This document shows, one piece after another, positions 33,686 through 46,166 of a stretch of DNA of 64,000 bases. The position numbers and the translations under genes were made by a program. The stretch lies in assembly GCA_902806595.1 (NCBI GenBank), contig CADCXC010000005.1:2666001-2730000 (forward strand), read 5' to 3'. This stretch comes from Pyrenopolyporus hunteri (Eukaryota; Ascomycota; Sordariomycetes; Xylariales; Hypoxylaceae). Positions within the stretch are counted from its first letter, which is position 1. Each line of letters begins with the position of its first letter. The notes under the pieces are model-generated. The model worked only from the letters and a program-made list of their open reading frames with translations. It did no database searches and was not told the DNA's origin.

Positions 33686-36037
33686 TTATTTCTTTTTTAT
33701 CTTCCCTACAGCTTTGGACTTCCTCTTCTTGTCCTTCTTGAAGTTAAGGACTGCCCCCTTGCCCGCCCTCTCGGCGGAGCCCTTCTTCCACATACCCTCA
33801 GTCCTCGTCGACTTAGCATCCAGTTTCTTCTTGTCTTTGTTGCTCAGCTTTCCGTTCCCCTTCTTCTTCAGGGACTCCTTGAATCCGTTCAACTCCGCTC
33901 TTCCGGCCTCTTTAGCCTTCTTCTTGTCATGTTGCGTTTCGAACCACGTTCGCTTCGGTCGCGACTTGATCTCGTCCTCGTGAATAACCATATTTTCCCC
34001 TTTCTTAATCTGCATTTCCGCCTGCGCCAGCTGCTTCTCCTCCTTTTCTTCCCGAGCAATTGCCTCGATCTCATCCGCCATGTCGTCAATCTTAGCTTGC
34101 CACTCGTCAGCATCAGCCGGGTCAATGATCAGACTACTAATCTTGGCTCCCTGAGCTTTCCCTGCTTTGACTGCGGCTTTCACAACTTTGCGGTCGGGTT
34201 CCGCAGCGAGGGTGATGGCAACGCCCGAGCGTCCTGCTCGCGCAGTACGTCCTACACGATGGACGTAGATCTCAAGGGTTTGTGGGCCTTCGTAGTTAAT
34301 AACGGTGTCCACACCCTTAATGTCAAGGCCGCGAGAAGCTAGATCGGTAGCGAGTAGAAACGATACTTTTCCGTCGCGGAATGCTTCAACGCTCGATATA
34401 CGCTATGACCAGTGAGAAACCAGCTCAGCCAACGTCATTCGGGAATTACTTACCTGCGCTTGATTCATGCTCCCGTGTAGTTCAGCACAGGGCAGGTTGA
34501 ACAGAGCGAAGATGATCCGAGCCCGATGCGCCTCCTTCTTCTGCCTAAAGAATATGATTACCCGTTGGGTGTGCATCGTTTTGCAGATATAGATGAGATA
34601 ACCCATCCGCTTCTCCTCCCGCCCCGGTCTTAGCCTGACAAACTTCTGTTCTAGCTTATCGACCACCTTTCTCTGGGAGTCGACCATCACTCGGACCGGC
34701 TTATTCAGCCCGGCACGGATGAGGCGGTCGACGGACGAAGTCATGGTAGCGGAGAAAAGCATGGTTTGTCGCGACTTTGGCAGCGTAGTGAGAATCTCGT
34801 TCAGCTCATCTGCGAACCCATCCTCCAGCATTCTGTCGGCCTCGTCGAGGACAAGAATTTCTACCGTGTCCGTTGAAAAGCTCGCCGAATTACGCATATG
34901 GTCGATGAACCGACCAGGAGTCGCGATAATAACATCGGGCCTTAGGCGAAGCTCTGCTTCCTGAACCTTCAAGCTTAGCCCGCCGACCGCGAGACAGAAC
35001 TTGATGTCCGTATGACTGGCAAGTTTGGTCGCAACTGCGTGGCATTGGATGGCAAGTTCTCGGGTAGGCGTCAAGATAACAACACGACTCGTGGGGATCT
35101 TATTCGGTCGGTACAGGAGCCGTTCCAGAATCGGCACAACGAATGCAGCAGTCTTTCCGGATCCCGTGACCGCACCACCAACCAAATCCTTTCCTTCGAG
35201 CGCAAGGGGTATTGTCTTTGCTTGGATCGGGGTGGGTTCGCTGAAGCCAACGGAATTGAGGCCGCGTAAGATCGGTCGCGACAAAGACATATTTTGGAAC
35301 GAGGATTTTCCGACCTGCTTCCCAGCTGCCTTCTTTTCTTCCGGCGCAAAAAAGGCAGCCCTCTTGGCCGCTTCCTCGGGGTCTTCCTCGCTATCTGATG
35401 AGTCCGGCTCCACCCCGTCATCAGGGTGATGGACAGGCGTCGCGACAGAATCATTATCGGAAGCGTCATCTTCGTCGTATTCGTCCCGATCCGACCCATC
35501 TTCCCGTCCACCGCTAGCGGACTCTTCGTCCGAAGCGGCACCCATGCCAAAGCCATCCTCAGCTAGAACCTCGTCGTCTCGGTCGTCGAATTCGATATCC
35601 GCATCCCCATTTTCGCCAGCCGTGTCGCCCATGACCCCTCCCGCCTCTCCCTCTTTTTGGGTATCACTTGCATCGGCGCGTCCTGGAGCCCCTCTCCGCC
35701 TTCGCACGATCTCGTCCACGTCGACAAGCCGCCTCGCGTTATTTCCATTCATTCCCTTTTTCGCGCCGTCGAATCCCCAGCCCTCGAAGTCCCCGTCCCT
35801 GAAGTCCGTAGTACCGTCCTCTGCGAACTCAAAATCCGAGTCCATAGCTCCGTCATCGTCATCTTTCTTGCCCCATATCCCGTCCTCCTCATTGTCGTCT
35901 ATCTGGGCGGATCTCTTATTCTTCTTGGCCTTTTTCTTTGGGGGGTTCGGCTGGGATGCCTCCTCTTCCTCGTTCGGGAGCTCGTCATTGTCAGATATGG
36001 TGTAGATGAAATCATCGGCCTTACGCTTGGAAGCCAT
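33686..36037 (-). CDS. DRS1: DEAD-box ATP-dependent RNA helicase DRS1
   Basis: Two exons, complement of 36037-34454 and 34402-33686, give 766 aa with a 51-nt intron that falls inside the helicase core and joins NQAQ to [13 protein letters not shown] chose ATG 36037 because the frame further upstream has no ATG. The first 240 residues are acidic with Lys-rich nuclear-localisation stretches. Then come the Q motif (PTPIQ), Walker A GSGKT near 290, PTRELA, TPGR, DEAD near 397, SAT near 427, and [10 protein letters not shown] near 575. The C-terminus is a lysine-rich coiled region ending KIKKK. DRS1 (human DDX27) acts in the nucleolus in 60S ribosome assembly (27S pre-rRNA processing). Length and tails fit that subfamily. 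Confidence 0.95.
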
Positions 36038-36484
36038 GCTGACCGGGCTGGTACTTCTAGCAGGTCTGCAACGGCTGTAACGGCGAAAAGGAATGGAGCA
36101 ATTGGGCCAGAGTCGCAAAATGTAGGTAGGTATTAATTACCTGTAGGTAGGTAGGTAGTGAGCCGTTACATTCAAAGTACAGGAGGGAAAAAAGGAAGAG
36201 TAGGTAAATTTATTTTTTTAATGCCGGGCGGTGTAAACCGTGCCCCACTATCATTCGAATCGGTGCACGTCCTCGTAGGTGGGAAGTACGGGTATGTAGG
36301 TAGGTACCTATGACCCACCCACCTGCACCAACGAGGGGTATGTATACGCAATAAGCCTAATACCACCTAAAATTCCCCAACCCTCCCCCATCCACCTAAC
36401 CTATGGACAATACATATAGAGCTCTGTAGGGCACATATACGGATATATGTACCTAGGTACCTGCGTAGGCCCTCGAATAGGATC
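36038..36484. other. Intergenic between DRS1 and the kinase-like gene
   Basis: It contains GTAGGTAGG runs at 36120-36155 and GGTAGGTACC near 36297. No gene is seen. Confidence 0.6.
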
Positions 36485-37872
36485 CTATAGAGGGGGCGGG
36501 TCCCGACCCAGCGGATAAACAAGCCCAGCCGACGAGTACTTCAAGCCGCCAATGTCGACTCTCTTATGCATTCCAACATTTCTTCGTATTGTATCTAGTT
36601 CCTCTATTCTATTTCTGTCGGCGACAAACGGCATCGGCGAATAATCCTTAGTCCAGTAGACACTTATTCTGTCGTAATATCCCTCGGGTTTTCCCGGAAC
36701 AAGATAGTTTTGAACCTTTCGACTAGCCTCCGTTAACAGCACGTCAAGCACCCAGTCGATATCCGGGACATGAGTCCTATTCGCGCCATCTTCGATATGG
36801 CTGTTCTCCTGGTTCGGCCACTCGAAATGTGCAAGCATGTTTATAAGATCGTCGGAATAAGCTGGCCCGATATCGTGCGCGTTCACGGCTGCAAGTCGCC
36901 TGCTGTCCGGGCGATCAAACCACAATCTAGACTCATCCTTTACCTGACCAGGCAAGGTCTTAGCAGGGCCATTCCCATGTGCTGGAAACTGGACATGCGC
37001 CATACACATCCTTCGTAACACGCAGCCAAAGTTGTATATATCCTCCCAGTCCTGCGGATACGTCTCACCCGGGAACGTCCCCCTCGTTATATCGTAACGA
37101 TTATCCGTCGCCATAGCCGAGTCCCCCCAGTCGCACAGTAGAATGTCCGGAAAGGCATTGGGGACGGAGCCCGCTCTAGACGTCTTGCCTCTGCGCGTCG
37201 GATAATTGATCATTATATTGGATTCGTGTATGCTTCTGTGGTAAATCGTTCGCCAACCCGCCTGCGGTGCCGCGTCCTCTATCCGCTGGCCACGATGCAT
37301 AAACAGAAACGCCCAGCCTATTTCTGCGGCAACATGCCAAATAAAAGACTCTGGTATCCTTCTCTGATGTGCGTAATGCTCCCTGATTACATTTTCCAGG
37401 TCGCCTCCATTTAGATACCTAGGTAGGTAAGTGAAGAGGGGTCTGTTAATCGGCTGCCGTGAAATAGTTCTGAGAGGCGAGCTTACTCGAAATAAAGATC
37501 CCAATCGTCCCCTGTGGGCCTTTGAAAGAATATAAGTTCTGGAAACTGTGCGTACTGAGGGAGTACGCATGCTGCTGCATGATTGCTAGCTGAAATTCGA
37601 TAGTCAGGCGGGCCCTCGTCGTAGGTGAAGACAGCTCGGCCTACTTGTTTCGCAGGAACCTCATCCGAAAAGGTCAGTGACTTCACAAAATACAGCTGCC
37701 CGTTCGAGGCAGATTGAGCTAGGTATGTTTTCGGACGCAGCACTTGCACTAGTATGAAGCCATCGTGTGCTATCTCTAGCGGGCCGGCATTCTCGTCTAT
37801 TTCGGGAACTCTGTCGGGGAAAATAAGAATCCCTTCATGTGCGTAAAGGACTTTCCGAGACTTCGCCGACAT
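36485..37872 (-). CDS. Protein-kinase-like protein with degenerate catalytic loop
   Basis: Two exons, complement of 37872-37487 and 37418-36485, join to 439 aa across a 68-nt intron; the join produces LYFEYLNGGDLENVI, the hinge of a kinase N-lobe. Lys64 (YFVKSL) fits the ATP-binding VAIK lysine. The catalytic loop reads HRSIHESNIMI (189-199), with Ser191 where the catalytic Asp belongs and His193 for the usual Lys. Asn196 is kept, and the DFG motif is DWG with Asp225. The rest follows the kinase C-lobe (QDWEDIYNFGCVLRRM). Many ascomycetes have lineage-specific kinase-like genes of this kind. It may be a pseudokinase. The intron acceptor lies within a genomic TACC/GGTA repeat. Confidence 0.82.
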
Positions 37873-40800
37873 GGGTACTGGACTTGTTGGATTGAAACCC
37901 GACTATAAATACAATCCGTAACGCTGAAATCGCGCGTCCGAAACATGTTTGACCGTAGAATCAAGTCATAATTATCCTCCAAGTCAGAATACGGAGTATT
38001 TAGCGACTAGCCTCATCCGTTTGTACTTCCTAACCAATTCCGGAACATGGACAACTTCTTTGCCAAAATGGATGAAGTCCCAAGGAGCAAAGAAAGCACA
38101 AGTCTTGTTCCCATGTCTCCAATGGACCATTGTATTTTTAGTGAATGTAGCCAACGCCATCAGCAAGGTCCGATAAGTACTATTCGATAGTGAGATAATA
38201 TATTAATTGGTTTTCTTATGTTTTATATCCACATAGGGGACTGTTCATTTAACCCTAGGTTGATCGATTCACGGAAGATCTTCCAAAAGCTCCAATTAGA
38301 AATGCGCTATATTGTCAACTTGTAACCCCCGTTACGCTTCTTAAGAAGACATTTATTTCATCAGCAAAGAATAATAGCTTTTATTACTAGCCCCCCTACT
38401 ATACACAACCATACCATATAATACGAATTTAGGATTGGTTAATGGATGTTATTAATCTTCATTAAGATCAAACCAACCCAGTTTATATTTATACATGTAT
38501 ACCTAAGTACCTAGGTACCTAATAATGCTAGGCATATAGTTACTTATAAGGTAACTTCAACTCTAGCGGATCTAGGGGCGGCTTTAGCTAGGTATTAAAG
38601 ATGGATTGAAGACGTTTCGTACAACTTTCTGTTTAGAGTCTACGCAATAAGTCAACCCGTGGATTCGGTAACTAAGTTAGCTTACTATCTGCAGATGCAG
38701 AATTCCGACACCAGAAAAAATTACCGGGATTACTTCCGTCTAAAGCTCGCGGCAGGCTCCTTTTGGGCCTCGGACTATTACCCCCTGAAGGCCACCCACC
38801 AAACCTCCAGCCCTAACATGACACCTGCCGACCTTTTTCTTAAATCTGCTGTTAAAGACACCAAGTTTCAGGCGGTATTCCCATTGAATCTGTCTGGCCG
38901 CAAATGCCTTACGCTATGGTGGGTGCTCCATATATTCTTGGACTCCCCGGATCCCAAGTAGACGCCTTAACAAGCGAGCACGCTTTTTTATGGATTAGAA
39001 TCTATGCCGCACTCCGGCCTCGAAGGGCGTTGTTGGCTACCTATCATTCATTACTTTAGATTCATACAAGATATGCGCCGTGGGGCCGGTGTTAACTAGG
39101 TACCCACTGCCATTATTGAAAAAGCCCTTGACACGGTTAGTTTTTTCTAGAGCCAGAGTCCTAAGGAAATCAGGTATCATATTACATGGTGAAGAGGGAA
39201 TAATCAAGTGAGAAGTACGCCGTACGGGCCATATTGCCCGTATCTCAGCCCGGGAAAAAGAGTTAGGAGCTGACTTAATCGAGGAATTTCTTTACTATCA
39301 TCACTTTAGCCTAGTACTGCCCGGAGTCAAGGCTAGTGAAAGTAGTCGTAGGAGGCAGCCGATGCATCCGAAAACTGCTGGTTTAAGGATATTTACTAAA
39401 AGGGCTCAAAATTTGAATCTGGCATTTCTTGCAGTTGCTTCGGTTGCGTTAATATGGTATCTAGGCTAGGTTTTGATGGACTGCGTGCGAGCTCCCTAAT
39501 ATCGGTATAATGAAATATCTTTATTCTGAATAATAGCTAGAACGTAGAGTCGGCTTGAAGTAATTGGGCGAGAGGAACACTGCCGGTGATCGCATTCGTC
39601 TTTTCTCTATGATACATCTATATTTAACTCTCTGTGGATATCAAGAGTATCTGGAATTGATGTCTTCCTCCACGTCGCCACGCAGACAATTTTAAGTCTC
39701 TACGTATCATCGTAATAGCAAACGAATATAGGTAGATACAATATTCTAATATGACCTAGGATAGCTATGCGGTTAAAGGGTGTTTGGGAAGTCGTGGGGG
39801 GTGCTGGCTCACTATCCACCTAGATGATCGCTACATGCGAGGCAGGAAGTAGAGTCTGCTGTTGATGTATGGGTAGTAAATGGGGGTTGTTAGTTTACCT
39901 AAATATCATTCGATAGACCCAAGCTATCTGGGAGCAACCTATCCAGGTCTGTATTCGCGTCTAGTCCCATAGCCTAGATAATGACACTCGAATATAGCTG
40001 CCTAGTGCGATAGATAATGATATTAGTACGGACCACTCGCTCAAAAGCGAATCCAGGAATCTCGGTGGTAAATAGTCAGTAAGCAAAAAAAAAGGTTTCA
40101 ACAATTCCAAGTCTCCACGAGTGAACGAGACCCCTATTCATTCCGGTTCCTGGTGGGCACAAATTTCCGAGGCATTAAGTAGCTACCTATCTGTACGTAG
40201 TTATGTATGCTCATGGTCCGCTCATCTCTGAATTCGTACCTATCCGTATGTAGGGCCTCTGACAAGCAATCGCAGATTGAATATAAGGCGCTCATAGAAA
40301 GCAACTACCTACCTAGGTAAGCCAACTCAGAATCATCCTCGGCATTATCTTCACGTACGTACACGTGCGGTACCGGCCAGTTGGACTAGCCTATTAAATG
40401 GCGTGATGTTATTATCACATTGCATTGTACCAGGTCCATATGCGTAATGCTAACGTATGGACAACCACTCGATGGACACTTCGTATTAGACTGGTCTAGA
40501 GGGCTGTTTATAGCTACCATAATATTAATGAATCCCATGACTTGGGATCATCGGGACGTCCAATCGCAACTGCGCATGACCTTTCCCCATGGGGATCTTG
40601 ATCTCGCAGCTTGGCGAGATGACTTACTGTCTAAGAATTGACGACTCAGCGGCGCGGAACTGAAGTTTCCTCGTTAACAGATCTCTGATTCGGGAAGGTC
40701 CCTTTTCATTAACCCTGGTTCTATCAAGCTTCTCAATCCCAGTGCTCTGGATAGAGCGTAGTTACATACCTACCTGGATAGGTACTAAAGTATGAGTATG

Positions 40801-43800
40801 AAAGATAACTGCTCCTCTTACCAAACACGCACGTTTGTATGCGTACCCAGGTAGGTAGATGAGTGGAGGACGTTGCGTTCCATGGTATCCTTAACTGTGC
40901 ATCCGAAAAGGCCTAGCTATCCCCATTTCTTATTACCACAGGTCGTGCGTGTCCAACCATAGCTAACCCTACTATGCACCATGTTAGTTGCAAGCTGCAA
41001 GGTGACTTTTTGAACATGTAAGTCAGTCACATTCGCTTCGTATTGTAGCCAGAAGGACATGGGTCTGGTTGGAAGAAGGTTTGATGGAAGCGAAAATAGA
41101 AGATTCCCTTTTTAGACGAACAGGGCCCTGAAGGCGGGGAACTCGTTATTCTCCTTTCCTTTCCTTTTCCTATTCTCGCTTATTCTCACGTCGTTCTTTT
41201 CCCGACCGCGTGACCTTTCCAAGATTTACCCTCTTGGAAGTGACGCTGACAGCAACTGCGCCGTCGATTGGTTCCTCTAGAAGAGGCGCGACAACGTCCA
41301 TCACTTGGCCCGAAGTTAACAGAGACCAACTAGATACCTACGCTAAGAAGCCTATTCGCACTCGACTAGCATTCATATACGGCATTTCTATATACTGACG
41401 TGGGATGATGGCGCGAGGAGTTTCTTCGCTCACTCTAGCTAATAGAATAAATGCGTAGGTCTCGATTGCTTCCTCGTCATTCTGTAGGACGAAGACATTG
41501 GAACTAGGGGGGATAATATATAGTAATTAGTAAAGGTACTATTGCATTCGCGTACATACGATGTGGTGGTATCGTGGTATTGGTAGGTATCCCCCGCTCT
41601 TTGCTCTTTTTAGCGGTGATCTCCGTCACTCATCGGATCTGTCTTCTTTTCTTAAGCGTTAGGTACCTCTTAATGACGATCGTTAGATTCATCAGGCCGA
41701 CATCTTACGTCTAAGTCGTCAAGAATAACCTTCTTGGTAAATATTACGCAAATATAGACATAGGAAGGCTGGTTGCATTCGCCTTGTTATGTAAATTTAA
41801 TTGGTAGGAAATCTCATCTAATGTCCTCACGTTTATGAATGCTAGGTATTACGAGTTTGGAATCTTATGCAGGGACGGGCCCTTGTTCCCCAAGCAGACG
41901 GGAATGACTACCTACCACCTATTAGTACTAATCCTGCCATGCAGATATGCATGCAACAAACACATAGTAGCTGGCTACTTGCTACGTGCTACCTACCTAG
42001 GTATCTCTGCTTCTTCGAGCTAGAGTATCATGAGACAGTCGACTGTCCGTCGTTTGCTTAAGCCGAGAAAAGATGAAAGTACAATACGACGTCGTAACCC
42101 GAACATGAGAATCGATGGAATTACCTGCGAAGTAAGATGTGGGGGAAGGGAAACACGGCCCTCAGCAGGGCTGCAGGAGCCAATCAGTTATGCAGTTTTG
42201 CTCCGTTTCTGTTTACCTAGGCTGCCTGGGTAGGTCTAGGGTACTCGAGGGAGCTTCTTCCGGGAATATCTACCTGCATTGGTGGCGATTTGATTTAATG
42301 AATCTAGTACTAATTCGTTGACCGGCTTCCTCGCGATACTCACACGGCTCATATATTGAGTGGTACATATACCCTATTCACAAGTGCCCAAGATAGGTAT
42401 ATATCTTATGTCTTGTATTGTACACAGACATACCCCTTCCGCTTTGCATTACGGGGGCCAACAGAGTAGGAAAGAAGAAAGGATGGATACAACCCTAGGG
42501 AGGTAGTCATACCAGGTAATAAGAGGCGCGTTAAGAGAAAGATGCGGACGTATAAGTCTGTATACGTACATACGTTATAGGGGATCTCCTGCAGCCCTGT
42601 ATGTCTCACGGCTGTCAAATTCTCACCACATATATTGGAACTTCTTGGCTTCCTAAACGGTTTCTCTACGTACATAGTAGGTACGGCTCGTCGCCCCTCG
42701 GAGTCTAACAATATGTGCTCGGCTTTCGCAACTGTGCTTAAAGCCGCGAGTCGTACGGCACAACGCGTCTATCTGGCGGATGCGACCTTGCAACTTACTT
42801 GCCGTACCTATTTTATTGCCAGTCCTTGCCTAAGTACTATTCCGTACCTCAACTCGCGATATTATATGGAATGTCGGGACTGTATGTATGTAGGGTATGT
42901 ATAGGTTGGTTTGACCATTTGACGCCGACTGGTAATTGATTTCCCATCGTACGACTCCGGCTCTTTACGCTACCTCTTCTGCATGTAGCCAATCTCCGAC
43001 CTTCTCTCCCGTTCTCCCTATTCTTTTTTTCAACCACTCACAGCGTATCCCCGGCTTCACCCACATGATTTGTCTTTCATGTGTATGATGCGCCGGGGAG
43101 GCTCTCTCCAGCAAACTGATCTCCACATTTACTTTCCCATTCCTAAGGTTACCTTGTTACTTTTGACCTCAATACCGGTAGCAGCACAAGCTGCCCTCCC
43201 ACCGGACGAAGGTACCCTCTTTACCGCCGACCATCTGACACGCCACCACCACCACCACCACCACCGCCATACCTTACCCATCATCCGCTGACGCTGACGA
43301 CGACTTCGGTCCTTCTTAATTATTAATTTGCCTAAGGCTATAAAGTGTATGTAGCTGTCCTTCCTCCCATTGGAGTCGTAGGAGGGATGGATACGTAGGT
43401 AGACATAGCTATCCAAGCACCTACTTGTTCATAACTACATCCTAGCTGCTTGCACCGGTATGTGCTCTCTAACCTATGTGAGTAGGATCATCGCCTCGTG
43501 GTACTTGCAGCACGATCCTAGCATAGACTCAGATAGGTAGGTAACTCGTAGCAATACCCTGGAGTACCCTAAAGTATGTAGCTTGACTAGCCCCGAAGCG
43601 TTATGTAGGTAGGTAGCATTCGCGAAGCCTGGAAGTAAGAACAGAACAGGGCGTGCGCGCAAGAGAAGAGAACGTCGTACGGCACCAACGGTCGGGATCT
43701 TCCCGCCCCCGAAATATCCACCAACATACCTGTACCTATTGACTGGGGTACCTTTCCCCGGGTTTAACACAGGCGACGATCCTCCATGTCCCATCTCTCT

Positions 43801-44378
43801 CCCTCTTATTAAGCCGCCCAGCCAATCTCACTGCTTCGGTGAACCCTCTCTCCCCACAAACCTCCAGCTAAGGTAGCGGCACCCACACAATTATGTCTAC
43901 AATTCTGTATTACCCTCAGCCTGGACAACTCATAGGAATTCGCCGTTGAAAGTTCTTGTATATACGAATCAATCTGACTCAATCTCAGCTCCGTTTCGAC
44001 ACCCCATAGCATAAGCTCTGGTATTCTCGTTCAATGTTGGTCGTGTCGCCGAGGGGTTTAATGAAGTCACTGGACTGTAAATGCTGTGAATTTTTTACTC
44101 GCCGCACGCCTGCGCCAGCTACGCATCGATACCTATATTCCAAGCCGCCTCCTGCTAGCGCATCAATTTGCAAAATAAGCCTTAGGATACCGCCTTTTCC
44201 GAGGTCGCACGAAGGAGTTGAGAGTCTAGCTACGCGATCATGACACACTTCCCAACTTGAACTGTACCTTCCCCTTCCCCCCTCTTAGATATCATCCTCG
44301 TCGATTACTTGTACAATATCCCTCGTCCGCCTCGTCCAAGGCAACTGAGAGGAACTTCTAGGGCTAGACAGGGTTACT
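37873..44378. other. Gene desert of 6.5 kb
   Basis: I recognise no gene. The longest codon-like frame is 38659-38961 (100 codons, no ATG, no known domain); it could be a remnant exon. Other frames are short and random-looking. Pyrimidine-rich, promoter-like patches occur at 41150-41210 and 42960-43040. TACC/GGTA palindromic motifs are scattered at about 38505, 40308, 40850, 41990 and 43610. A CAC microsatellite lies at 43243-43265. Pyrimidine-rich DNA at 44260-44295 ending in TTAG just before the next gene could be the 3' end of a 5'-untranslated-region intron. Confidence 0.6.
43243..43265. repeat. (CAC)n microsatellite
   Basis: Seven to eight CAC units in an intergenic region. Confidence 0.85.
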
Positions 44379-45839
44379 ATGGTTGTCGAGCTGGACGCGC
44401 ACCAGACGTCCCTGGAGCCCTTCGGATTACCCTGGTCTTCCTACCATGTGCGCCATCCGGACGACGGCCCGAGTCTGGGGAACAGCAGCAGATCACACTA
44501 CTTCAAGGCGAGCACTTCGGCGCCTAATTCGCCCCCGAGCGTCTTTCGGGTCCTAAAGGCGGGTAGTAGTAATAGTAACGGCGGCGGGAACGGCAATAGC
44601 AATAACAGCCACAGCAGTGCCCAGAACCTTTCGAGGTGCAGAATCGACACCTCCGGGCCTCGGTTTGCGAGAATTCAAGTACAACTTCAACCCTGCCGCC
44701 CCCGGCCTTCGACTTTGTCGTCCCCAACAGCGGGTCGGCCGAGACCGAAAAAGGCAAATTCGGCCCCTGTAGTCTTACAGTCTCAGCCTAAGATCGGCGG
44801 CGGAGATAACGGCGAACATCTCTATGACGGGATATACATAGCTAAGGTCGATTCCACCCGATCCTTAACTTTTCCAGCACTAGCACCGGGTACGGCGACG
44901 CATGGCGAAGGAGAAAAGGGGGCAGCAGTTTTCAGTTTCCCCCGCGAAGTATTCGCACCATCATCTGCCCTTACCCCCCGGGCCGCCAAACGGCGGCGCG
45001 CGCTACACGACGTCGACGGGCCCGGCACGGGCGGTCTGCCATGCAAGAAGCGACGGCTGCTTCTGCACCTTGTGACAAGCCGGCTCTCGCTGCCCTACTC
45101 GTGGCCGGCGACGCACATTCTAAACCGCGAGAGCGGCGACGACTCGCCGGTGCTCAGCCGATTCCTCAAATTCGCCGCCATGGGTTCCCTGAAGAAGGCG
45201 GGCCATCAGAGCGCGCTCTTCCGCAAGGCGGCGATCCTCAACAGAGTCAGGATCGGCGTGCGGCAGGCCGCCGTGCTGAGAGGCCACACGGTGATCGCCG
45301 GGATGGCGGCTAGAGGAAATTCGCTGAGCCACGGCTTGCAGCTGGCAACCACGTCTAACTGTTTGACGGGGGCGCGATTCCCCGGGCAAACCCCTAATCC
45401 TTATGATCATCCGATGCCGTCGGCCTGGCAGCCGCACACGACATCGTTCCACACCTTGTCTTTTAGTTCGAATCCCCCCGTAGGGGGAATTTCTACGGCC
45501 ACCGTTAGTAAGGTCGAAAATATACCTTCTAGCCCGATGACTACGATGCCACCCCTATCTACGCCACCGCAACCGAGTCCGCCGGCGAAACTCCCAAACC
45601 CGCCGGCGCAATTAGAAGAGGAAGAGGATGGGGCGGCATTTCCCTCTCAGGATCTTGAGAGTCGGTACGCTGATTTCTCGGACGATGACCTGGACGATGT
45701 GTACGCTGATTTCGGAGTAATATTCGGATCCGGCGCGCGGTCGTCCGAGGGTAGTAGCGGGGGCAGCGAAGCAACTAGCGGGGAGCATTTCTACGAAGAG
45801 TACTTAGACGAGTTGGACGGCATACGATGGATAGCGTAG
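44379..45839 (+). CDS. Conserved fungal protein of unknown function
   Basis: A single exon of 486 aa begins at an ATG (44379). The first 190 residues are low complexity (Asn, Gly and Ser runs). A basic segment, RAAKRRR near 207 and CKKRRLLLHLVTSRLSLPYSWPATHIL near 225-250, looks like a nuclear-localisation signal followed by a conserved amphipathic core that continues through ALFRKAAILNRVRIGVRQAA. I believe this core recurs in uncharacterised proteins of many filamentous ascomycetes, but I cannot name a family. The C-terminus is acidic, with repeated D/E stretches (YADFSDDDLDDVYADFG) resembling an activation-type tail. The function is unknown; a nuclear role is inference. Confidence 0.8.
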   Translation: MVVELDAHQTSLEPFGLPWSSYHVRHPDDGPSLGNSSRSHYFKASTSAPNSPPSVFRVLKAGSSNSNGGGNGNSNNSHSSAQNLSRCRIDTSGPRFARIQVQLQPCRPRPSTLSSPTAGRPRPKKANSAPVVLQSQPKIGGGDNGEHLYDGIYIAKVDSTRSLTFPALAPGTATHGEGEKGAAVFSFPREVFAPSSALTPRAAKRRRALHDVDGPGTGGLPCKKRRLLLHLVTSRLSLPYSWPATHILNRESGDDSPVLSRFLKFAAMGSLKKAGHQSALFRKAAILNRVRIGVRQAAVLRGHTVIAGMAARGNSLSHGLQLATTSNCLTGARFPGQTPNPYDHPMPSAWQPHTTSFHTLSFSSNPPVGGISTATVSKVENIPSSPMTTMPPLSTPPQPSPPAKLPNPPAQLEEEEDGAAFPSQDLESRYADFSDDDLDDVYADFGVIFGSGARSSEGSSGGSEATSGEHFYEEYLDELDGIRWIA

Positions 45840-46166
45840 AAGGTATATCAAAGGGCACTAGCTATTATGGACACATATGTATACTTTCGGGTCGTGCGGA
45901 TTGAGTGTTGCAAAGCTGGATGGGATGGAAGGGAGAGAAAAAGAAGTCGGCGCTAAGGTATTAAATGATAAATAAAATACCTGAACGGGAATTGATATAC
46001 CTAGTGTATCGCATGTGGTTTAAGAAGCCGTGCGGCCCCATAGCGACCTTGAATAATCAACGCTTACCAAGTAATACGCAACAAAGAATGACCCGTTTCA
46101 TACCCCTTCCTCTGTGGCAATGAGGGATTGGTGTCTACCTATATTACGATCAAGTTGGGTGCCTTT
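45840..46166. other. Intergenic between two convergent genes
   Basis: No repeat, RNA or gene is seen in about 330 bases. Confidence 0.6.

Noticed and set aside
33614..34342. 242-codon frame on the plus strand
   Set aside because: It is antisense to the lysine-rich C-terminus of DRS1, whose codon use keeps the opposite strand open.
38659..38961. 100-codon frame in the gene desert
   Set aside because: No ATG start, no splice partners and no recognisable domain; kept only as a note in the desert entry.
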